Both the position numbers and the translations under genes were made by a program. Under the pieces are notes generated by a model. It ran no database searches and was not told the origin of the DNA. It saw nothing but the letters and a program-made list of their open reading frames with translations. Of a stretch of DNA of 64,000 nucleotides, positions 58,280 to 64,000 are shown one piece after another (within the stretch, counting starts at the first letter, position 1; every line of letters begins with the position of its first letter). The stretch is from the NCBI GenBank assembly GCA_029260735.1, contig JAJDCR010000077.1:46097-110096 (forward strand). The letters run 5' to 3'. Origin of the DNA: Planctomycetota bacterium (GTDB taxonomy: Bacteria; Planctomycetota; Uabimicrobiia; Uabimicrobiales; Uabimicrobiaceae).

Positions 58280-59095
58280 ATGAGAAAGACAATTGTATTT
58301 TTAGCTTTAATCTTCTGTTTTTTGCCACTAGAAGCTGCCCCCCTCTTTTTAGTCGAAGAAGTTTCCTCTAATAGCAACGATAGCTTACTAAAATTTGAAA
58401 ATGGGATTCTGACAACCGTTGGAAGTATTGGCTTTAGGGATGTTCGTGGCCTAGCCTATGATGCTAGTAGCGACACATTGTTTGGAGTTTCTCGCTTTAG
58501 CAACAAATTACTCGTTATTGACCGCAACAGTGGGGCGGGAACAGCAGTTAGTACCTCTTCTTATCTTCCTCCTGGATCTAACATGAATGAGGTGAGTGTT
58601 AGCCTTAATGGTAGTATGTTTGGAACTGGTCACCTAAATAATCAGGCTGGTTCAGATACTCTCATTAGTGTTGATAAAACAACAGGTGTGGGCACAGCGA
58701 TTAATCCTGGTGGTTATGGAACCAGTTTGAGTGGCTTTGCTTTTGATCATAGCGATGGCACTCTTTATGGTACCAGCTTTAACGGGCAGCTATTCACCAT
58801 TGATACTGCTCTAGGAACCACTTCCTCGGTAGGACAAATTACTGGCACCAATGGAGGAGTTGCTCGTATTGCCTTCGACCAAGAAACCGGAACTCTATTT
58901 GGCATTACCTTCAACGAACAACTTGTCACCATTGACCTCAACACTCTGGCCGCCACTCAGGTAGCCCAATTTAGTGTATCATCCCAGATATACTCCCTTG
59001 ACTTTATTAGCACTTCCTCTTCGATCCCTGAGCCTTCAACTGTCGCTCTCTTCTTGCTGGGAGCTATATTTTTCTTTCCTCTGCAAAGAAAATGA
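58280..59095 (+). CDS. PEP-CTERM protein with beta-propeller-like repeats
   Basis: 271 residues. Signal peptide (MRKTIVFLALIFCFLPLEAA), then five or six repeated units with the pattern 'GLAYDASSDTLFGVS..SNKLLVID..TGAGTAV', typical of NHL/quinoprotein-like propeller blades, and the tail SIPEPSTVALFLLGAIFFFPLQRK. AAGGGAG precedes the ATG. Probably a surface protein; it belongs with the other PEP-CTERM genes here. Confidence 0.88.
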   Translation: MRKTIVFLALIFCFLPLEAAPLFLVEEVSSNSNDSLLKFENGILTTVGSIGFRDVRGLAYDASSDTLFGVSRFSNKLLVIDRNSGAGTAVSTSSYLPPGSNMNEVSVSLNGSMFGTGHLNNQAGSDTLISVDKTTGVGTAINPGGYGTSLSGFAFDHSDGTLYGTSFNGQLFTIDTALGTTSSVGQITGTNGGVARIAFDQETGTLFGITFNEQLVTIDLNTLAATQVAQFSVSSQIYSLDFISTSSSIPEPSTVALFLLGAIFFFPLQRK

Positions 59096-59159
59096 AGAAA
59101 AATAAAGAAAATGAAATATCTGCACGACTCAGAAATAAAAATCTTTTAAATGTAAAAGT

Positions 59160-60068
59160 CTAGACTTTTCTTTTCGTAAAAAGAAGACAAAGGCCAAGTA
59201 GAGATAAAAAGAAGCTACTGGGTTCTGGGACAGTTTCAACAAAGAGTAGCGCTCCTGCTGTTCCTATATTGCCAGCTCCAAAAGTACCCAGAAAAGATCC
59301 CGTTGTCGCGTTATAGCGTAAAACTTGTCCAGATCCAATACTACTGACGAAAAAGTTATTGTTCGAATCAAAAGCCATGTGAAAAGCGAAATTCAAACCT
59401 CCGCTTCCCGGGGCAATAAAAGTGTCGATAAAGGCTCCGGTTGTTCCATTATAGCGGAGAACTCTGTCACCGTCGCGAGCTCCTACATACAGATTACCAT
59501 CGGGCCCAAAAACAAAATGATGTGGGTGGTCTAATCCCCCTCCCGAAGCAAAAGTATCCATAAAGGCTCCTGTTGTTCCATCAAAGCGAGAAACCACATT
59601 GGCATCATGGTTACCGACATACAAGTTACCATCTGGACCATAACGAACACCCGTAGAGCGGTTTAGCCCCGAGGCAAAAGTTCCGACAAGGTTCCCCGTG
59701 TTGCCATCGAATCTTAATACACTATTGACATCGTCGCCAACAAGAAGGTCTCCAGTAGAGTGAAAAGCTAGCCCCCTGGAGTTAGAGATTCCCCCACTTC
59801 CAGGAGCAACAAAAGTATCAATGAAGGCACCAGTATTCCCATCAAACCTCAATACGCTTGTAATATCTGTGACATAAAGGTTCCCATCTGGACCAAAAAT
59901 CATATCCTGAATCCCCGTGCCGCCAGAAGCAAAAACTCCTAAGAAATTACCGTTGTCACTATCAAATCTTTTCACTTGTCCAGAATCTAATACCCACAAT
60001 TCTCCAGCATAAGAAAATGTTGCCATAAAAAGTAAAATTATAAAAACTAGCTTTTTTATATTTGTCAT
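59160..60068 (-). CDS. PEP-CTERM NHL-type beta-propeller protein
   Basis: About 302 residues from ATG 60068, which has AAAAGG seven bases upstream (the ATG at 60086 is inside that motif). Signal peptide (KLVFIILLFMATFSYA), then about seven blades such as 'GNLYVGARDGDRVLRYNGTTGAFIDTF', an NHL/SMP-30 propeller with internal DNA repeats, and the tail TVPEPSSFFLSLLGLCLLFTKRK. Convergent with the previous propeller gene; stop codon lies in the 16-base palindrome AAAAGTCTAGACTTTT (59154-59169), which may terminate both. Confidence 0.87.
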   Translation of the reverse strand: MTNIKKLVFIILLFMATFSYAGELWVLDSGQVKRFDSDNGNFLGVFASGGTGIQDMIFGPDGNLYVTDITSVLRFDGNTGAFIDTFVAPGSGGISNSRGLAFHSTGDLLVGDDVNSVLRFDGNTGNLVGTFASGLNRSTGVRYGPDGNLYVGNHDANVVSRFDGTTGAFMDTFASGGGLDHPHHFVFGPDGNLYVGARDGDRVLRYNGTTGAFIDTFIAPGSGGLNFAFHMAFDSNNNFFVSSIGSGQVLRYNATTGSFLGTFGAGNIGTAGALLFVETVPEPSSFFLSLLGLCLLFTKRKV

Positions 60069-60086
60069 ATGCATATACCTTTTCAA

Positions 60087-60618
60087 TTGTTGAGAAAATC
60101 CCCTTTCCCATTTATATTTTCAACGACCTGCTACCTCAATAATTTTCAAAATCTTTATGAAATATAAGATGATTAGTGTGTGTCGATGCGCACTATATTT
60201 TATCAAATATATTAAAATAATAAAACAATAAAAGAAAAGTGTCAACTTGGAAAAGAAAGTTTTCTAAAAAAGGAAATCATTCATCACAATATCTTACTCT
60301 ACTTTCCCATTGACCATTCCTTTAAGCATTGGTAAATTTGAGGAATAACGATACTTCTTGAGAAAGATAAATCATGAATCCCAACAAATATGAAACGATT
60401 GATGGATCATCCCCTATCCAAAAAGCTAAGCAGGCCAAAACAAACCAAGCCACGAGAGCATTTACTAGAATAAAGAATAAAATTGCTATTAGTATAAATA
60501 CTTGATATATTTATGACAGCCTACATTCGGCAGTAAAATTTAAACAGTATCTAAAGATGCTGAAGATGGGAAAAACTTGAGAAATTATCATTCATGCTGG
60601 ATAGGTGAAAGACACTGT
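60087..60618 (+). other. Non-coding AT-rich gap
   Basis: About 530 bases between divergent genes. No conserved reading frame, tRNA or clear hairpin was seen; promoter boxes are only weak. The ribosome binding site of the VTC gene (AGGTGAAA) is at its right end. Confidence 0.4.
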
Positions 60619-61398
60619 ATGAATACTATTACTAATTTTGAACAATTTACAAATGAACAAGAACTAGATATAAAGACAATTACAGTCTCCGAATTACAAT
60701 CGGTTTTATTACTGGAACGAAGAGATACTAAGTTTGTCTTTCACAGAGAACAACTAGCTAGGGTTATGGAAAATCTGTCGAAAGAGTACTCTATTTTGGA
60801 AGATGCGCAGACTAGATTGTTTCCCTACCATACCGTTTATTTTGATACAGTAGATTTTTTACTCTACAAGTCACATCACAATGGCAAAAGAAATCGCTAT
60901 AAAATAAGATCTCGCGAGTATCTAGCCACAGGAACTTTTTTTGATGAAATCAAATTCAAATCAAACAAGGGGTGCACTCGTAAGTCCCGCCAAAAACGCT
61001 CCTCGCTTTCTACAGTAATCGATACAGATTTTGCTCACTTGATTAGCAGAAACTCTCCCATTGAACCGACTGCTCTTCAAGCAGTCTTACAATCAAACTT
61101 TAAACGTATGACTTTAGTTAATCGCGAATTTACAGAACGATTAACCATTGATCTTGGTTTGTATTTTGTAGCTCATGGAGAAAAATGTAGTTATGAAGAT
61201 ATTGTCATAGTAGAGCTGAAACAAGACATTAAGAAGAAAGACTCTTGTGCATCCAGAATTTTTAAAGATAATCAAATTTATAGTGTTACAAATAGTAAAT
61301 ATTGCTTAGGGATTCAGTCCATGTATCCATCCGTAAAAAGCAATAAATTTAAACCACGACTGCGATACATTCAAAAAATTAGTAGTAGATTAAGGTAG
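60619..61398 (+). CDS. VTC-domain protein (polyphosphate polymerase-like)
   Basis: About 260 residues from ATG 60619 (a TTG at 60577 is in frame but less likely; AGGTGAAAGA is upstream of 60619). The VTC tunnel signature is complete: ERRDTKFVF, TVYFDTVDF, RNRYKIRSREY, DEIKFKSNKG, TRKSR, IVIVELKQ, SKYCLGI. VTC proteins such as yeast Vtc4 polymerise ATP-derived phosphate. The bacterial VTC/DUF4956 pair is a recurring neighbourhood whose substrate is not settled. Four bases separate it from the partner gene. Confidence 0.9.
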   Translation: MNTITNFEQFTNEQELDIKTITVSELQSVLLLERRDTKFVFHREQLARVMENLSKEYSILEDAQTRLFPYHTVYFDTVDFLLYKSHHNGKRNRYKIRSREYLATGTFFDEIKFKSNKGCTRKSRQKRSSLSTVIDTDFAHLISRNSPIEPTALQAVLQSNFKRMTLVNREFTERLTIDLGLYFVAHGEKCSYEDIVIVELKQDIKKKDSCASRIFKDNQIYSVTNSKYCLGIQSMYPSVKSNKFKPRLRYIQKISSRLR

Positions 61399-61402
61399 GA
61401 AA

Positions 61403-62011
61403 ATGGGAATTATTTTATTTAAAGACGTACTATTATTTGATCTACAAAGTTTCACTGAGCTTTCCCTGAGACTAGTTTTGAATTGTGCAGTTATCTACAT
61501 TGTAATATTTGCTATTTATTATCGCAAAAACAAAAATGCGGAGTATGTTCTTGCTTTTGCTGTGCTTAACATACTAATTTTCTTTGCATCTAGTTTGCTC
61601 TCTCACCTCAGAATGGAAACAGGCTTTGCTTTCGGATTGTTTGCGATATTTTCCATTCTAAGATACAGAACCGAACAAATCAAAATAAAGGAAATGACAT
61701 TTCTATTTGCTGTGATTATTATAGCCGTCATTAATTCACTCGTGACCTATAAAGTCGCTCTCGCATCGATTATCTTTACTGATTTTGTCATTCTTATGGT
61801 GCTGTATTACTTCGAGTCATTGTTTTTGCAAAATGCCGAAAAGTCTATGTTGGTACGATATGAAAAAATCGAACTCGTTGCACCAGAAAAACGAGAGGAT
61901 TTGATTATAGACCTAGTTAAACGAACAGGGCTAAAAATTCAAAGCGTAGAGATTGAGTCTATAAACTTACTCCAAGATACCGCCCAAATCAAAGTAACAT
62001 ACCATTCTTAA
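61403..62011 (+). CDS. DUF4956 membrane protein
   Basis: 202 residues: four hydrophobic spans in the first 130 residues (LVLNCAVIYIVIFAIYY, VLAFAVLNILIFFASSLL, MTFLFAVIIIAVINSLV, IIFTDFVILMVLYYF) with the family's FAIFSILRYRTEQIKIKEM cytosolic loop, then a soluble C-terminal domain (REDLIIDLVKRTGLKIQSVEIESINL). It always accompanies VTC-domain genes and may form the export channel or anchor for the product. Coupled to the upstream gene. Confidence 0.92.
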   Translation: MGIILFKDVLLFDLQSFTELSLRLVLNCAVIYIVIFAIYYRKNKNAEYVLAFAVLNILIFFASSLLSHLRMETGFAFGLFAIFSILRYRTEQIKIKEMTFLFAVIIIAVINSLVTYKVALASIIFTDFVILMVLYYFESLFLQNAEKSMLVRYEKIELVAPEKREDLIIDLVKRTGLKIQSVEIESINLLQDTAQIKVTYHS

Positions 62012-62216
62012 AGGACGTACCCTCCATTCCACAAGAATGGGATTTTATCTAATTCACTTTTTCAACTTACTCTATTTTATTTACTTTCTTTGGAATTTTT
62101 TGATTTCCCAAAAAAACTGTGATAGAATATAATCGAAATATAAAAGTTAATTTAAGAAATAATATCTTTCTTGTTCTATTGTTTAGAATAGGTTTTTTGC
62201 AACTAAAGGAATAAGC

Positions 62217-62909
62217 ATGAAAAAATGGTTCACTATTTCACACTACCCAAGTTGGATCTTAATGTTTGTATTGCTAAATACAAACTTATTCGCTTATGTA
62301 GTGACAGACTTTGGGGACACTGCTGTATTTACAGGAACAAATTCCACCCAATTAGCTTCACTGGATGCCGCTGTTGGCATAACTGGTTTTCTCATTGAGG
62401 ATTTCGAAGACAACACTCCCATTTCTGGCCTAACTATATCTGGAACAGTGTGTTGCCCCAGTTCTATAAACACAACTACTTCTATAGATAGTCTCGCACA
62501 GGCAAGCAGCGTTGGGAATTGGGATGGAACTCGAGCAATAGTGATTACGCTATTAGATGAAACCGTTTTCAACTATGCTCCAGGAACAAACTCATTTGGA
62601 ATTGGAATAGGAGATATAGAAACCGTGACAAGTTTACAAGTAAACGGTAGCACGGTTATTGCAGACATGCAAGCTTTGTCTTTTATCCATAGGATAGAAG
62701 ACGATCAAAGAGATATGTATATCCGAATTGATCGAGAAGCAGGAGATGCTCCTATTACACAAGTTAGCTTTACCATAAGTGCTAATGATGGCGTTTTCTT
62801 TGATCGCTTAGCCGTTGACCCCGTATTAACAGAAGCCAGTGTACCAGAGATCAATAGTTTTTTTCTACTACTTCCCCTGCTCTGCTTTTTAGGCTTTCGA
62901 CGAAAATAG
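62217..62909 (+). CDS. PEP-CTERM-like secreted protein
   Basis: 230 residues. Signal peptide (HYPSWILMFVLLNTNLFAY), a beta-rich domain with a Cys pair (GTVCCPSSINT) that echoes that of the tandem PEP-CTERM copies, and the tail SVPEINSFFLLLPLLCFLGFRRK, where PEP is PEI. The tail geometry (motif, hydrophobic stretch, basic end) is otherwise right, so it is probably sorted like the others, with lower certainty. Confidence 0.82.
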   Translation: MKKWFTISHYPSWILMFVLLNTNLFAYVVTDFGDTAVFTGTNSTQLASLDAAVGITGFLIEDFEDNTPISGLTISGTVCCPSSINTTTSIDSLAQASSVGNWDGTRAIVITLLDETVFNYAPGTNSFGIGIGDIETVTSLQVNGSTVIADMQALSFIHRIEDDQRDMYIRIDREAGDAPITQVSFTISANDGVFFDRLAVDPVLTEASVPEINSFFLLLPLLCFLGFRRK

Positions 62910-62975
62910 TTTCTAGAAATACAGTTTAAATTAGATTGACAGCATGAATTTTACAACTCATAGCTGTTGATCTAA

Positions 62976-63007
62976 AAAAGCCGATAGTTAAAAGACTATC
63001 GGCTTTT
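62976..63007. terminator. Bidirectional terminator
   Basis: AAAAGCCGATAGT (62976-62988) pairs with ACTATCGGCTTTT (62995-63007), six-base loop, with T runs on both strands. It ends the PEP-CTERM gene on the plus strand and the tRNA-Gly transcript on the minus strand. Confidence 0.93.
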
Positions 63008-63014
63008 GTAATAA

Positions 63015-63086
63015 AGTGGGTGGTGGGACTCGAACCCACAACATTTGGTTTGGAAAACCAAGACTCTACCATTGAGCTACACCCAC
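63015..63086 (-). tRNA. tRNA-Gly (anticodon TCC)
   Basis: On the minus strand, acceptor GTGGGTG (63086-63080) pairs with CACCCAC (63022-63016), the D arm is GCTC..GAGT, the anticodon stem TTGGT/ACCAA holds the loop TTTCCAA (anticodon TCC) and the T arm is GTGGG TTCGAGT CCCAC. The discriminator is U and CCA is not encoded. Confidence 0.97.
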
Positions 63087-63110
63087 AAAAATTCTACTAT
63101 TTATATTCCG

Positions 63111-63467
63111 CTATTGTTCTATTCCCTGTAAAATTTGCCTCCACAAAACAGTTTCTCTCTCATCGGAAAGCTTTGCTTCTGGGCCTTCATCAACATATCC
63201 AGTCTGCTCACATAAATAAGCAAAAGCTTCTTCTCCTTTGGTTTGTAAATCTTGCCCATATTCTCTATAGTAATGTTCGATTGCTTGAGAGAATTTAGGG
63301 CACTCTTGGTAATGTTTTTGCCACCGGAGCTGCTTGTTTTTGGGAAGCTCTTCTTTTAGGAACTGAGTAATATTTTTTTCTTTGATTTCGGGACAAAGGG
63401 GACAAGTGTTTTGTCTAAATATTTCGCCCTCGGGGTTTTCCATCCCGCCTTCTATTTCTCCTATCAT
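63111..63467 (-). CDS. Small Cys/His-rich protein, possible anti-sigma factor
   Basis: 118 residues, no membrane span. CPLC (22-25) and H-x3-C (HYQEC, about 52-56) could bind zinc in the manner of ZAS-type anti-sigma factors, with the Cys pair ahead of the His-Cys pair rather than after it. The start overlaps the sigma factor stop by four bases (ATGA), the usual sigma/anti-sigma arrangement. A regulator of the upstream sigma is the best guess; homology was not established. Confidence 0.65.
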   Translation of the reverse strand: MIGEIEGGMENPEGEIFRQNTCPLCPEIKEKNITQFLKEELPKNKQLRWQKHYQECPKFSQAIEHYYREYGQDLQTKGEEAFAYLCEQTGYVDEGPEAKLSDERETVLWRQILQGIEQ

Positions 63468-63985
63468 AGGGTCTCTCCTTTTAGTTTCTCTTTAATTCGA
63501 TGTAGCCGCGAGTCTACGGTACCAAGAGGGTTTTGTAAGATTGTGGCAATTTCTTGGCGTAAGAATCCCCTGAGAAGAAGAGAGAGGACTTGCTGCTCTC
63601 CTTCACTTAGTTTAGCGAGCCACTTTTGTTTCTGCTCTTCCTGAATCATTTCTTTTTCGGCGGAGTTTTCTGCAATTAAAGTATCTTCTAAGAGAACGGG
63701 TAAAAAAGTTGGCCGTGATTTTCGAATTTGGTCGATGCATTTATTTTTTAGCACTTTCCAGACAAAAAACTCGGTCTGGAGTTTTTCTTTTTGCTTCCAC
63801 GTAACAGAGAAAACATCTTGGGTAACTTCTTCGGCATCTTCAACATTTCCGAGCATTTCCCAAGCATAGGCGTAGAGTTTTTTAGCGTATTTACGATAAA
63901 GCTTTTCAAACTCCTCAGGGTCTCCCTCTCGAAGTCGTTCTAACTGAATATGAGGCTCGCAATCCTCCTTACTTTCTTCTGCCAC
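63464..63985 (-). CDS. ECF-type sigma factor
   Basis: 173 residues. Region 2 (EFEKLYRKYAKKLYAYAWEML, VEDAEEVTQDVFSVTWKQKEKL, VWKVLKNKCIDQIRK) and region 4 (LSEGEQQVLSLLLRGFLRQEIATILQNPLGTVDSRLHRIKEKLK), no region 3. It starts at GTG 63985 with AAGGAG seven bases upstream. Overlaps the small Cys/His-rich gene downstream. It would direct RNA polymerase to an unidentified promoter set. Confidence 0.92.
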   Translation of the reverse strand: MAEESKEDCEPHIQLERLREGDPEEFEKLYRKYAKKLYAYAWEMLGNVEDAEEVTQDVFSVTWKQKEKLQTEFFVWKVLKNKCIDQIRKSRPTFLPVLLEDTLIAENSAEKEMIQEEQKQKWLAKLSEGEQQVLSLLLRGFLRQEIATILQNPLGTVDSRLHRIKEKLKGETL

Positions 63986-64000
63986 AAGAAAACTCCTTAA

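Noticed and set aside
63020..63298. 92-residue plus-strand ORF beginning MVGLEPTTFGLENQD
   Set aside because: It starts inside the reverse complement of tRNA-Gly; this 'VGLEPTT' peptide is a well-known artefact of tRNA antisense reading.
1..64000. Insertion sequence, prophage or integrative element
   Set aside because: No transposase, integrase, phage structural or att-like sequence was seen; the repeats present have no coding capacity.

Overview
The window is AT-rich, tightly packed bacterial chromosome. It looks like a member of the PVC superphylum (Planctomycetota/Lentisphaerota-like). The indicators are two short pseudopilins of the '[25 protein letters not shown]' type ending in a 'FLFLDGHS' motif, several PEP-CTERM surface proteins, many Hanks-type Ser/Thr kinases and FHA proteins, a PEP-type anti-sigma/DUF3160 fusion, an NPCBM-domain protein and low GC. 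The exact taxon is inference; there is no rRNA in the window. Promoters matching the sigma-70 consensus (TTGACA-17-TATAAT) and AAGGAG ribosome binding sites are easy to see, and TGA is used as a normal stop.

Layout. 1-9.2 kb: two alpha/beta hydrolases, an NAPE-PLD-like metallo-beta-lactamase-fold hydrolase, a pseudopilin-like orphan followed by a 154-bp palindromic repeat, a minus-strand translationally coupled trio (membrane protein, ABC ATPase, beta-helix lipoprotein) and a polytopic GT-C-like membrane protein. 9.2-21.4 kb is housekeeping: metH, a phosphohexomutase, two minus-strand envelope proteins, alaS, then rpmF-acpP-fabF with an intriguing leader between rpmF and acpP. 21.5-29 kb: FHA-zinc ribbon-kinase, an NPCBM protein, and an operon of a second kinase, a Pro-rich protein and a membrane glycosyltransferase-like protein that has no canonical start codon. 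29-42 kb: two pseudopilins, a five-gene operon (two lipoproteins, an unknown, an NtrC-like regulator, a stand-alone FHA protein), a UvrD-type helicase, an FHA-MshEN-like protein, a PIN-like/WbpE-like aminotransferase fusion, and two more pseudopilin-like paralogues, one interrupted by a stop and one whose 3' end runs into a dispersed repeat.

42-49.3 kb holds the most unusual locus: on the minus strand, from one promoter, a large helical protein of no recognised family, a fusion of a nucleotide-deoxyribosyltransferase/TIR-like domain with a degenerate formylglycine-generating-enzyme domain, and a 1160-residue pseudokinase-kinase-zinc ribbon protein with a coiled coil inserted in its activation segment. 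This architecture resembles signalling or conflict (defence) modules and is my best candidate for an undescribed system.

49.6-64 kb: a catalytically dead M1-peptidase-like protein, an ECF sigma/anti-sigma-DUF3160 pair, a PilP/GspC-like protein, five PEP-CTERM proteins (two nearly identical tandem copies preceded by a hairpin-rich leader with a 34-bp perfect palindrome), the VTC/DUF4956 pair, tRNA-Gly(TCC), and a second ECF sigma factor with a small Cys/His partner.

As a whole the region combines housekeeping genes with a dense phospho-signalling layer (three kinase proteins, four FHA domains including the one fused to a kinase, two ECF sigma factors and an NtrC-like activator) and envelope or surface proteins that are its plausible targets. 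No transposase, integrase, phage gene, rRNA or CRISPR array was seen.
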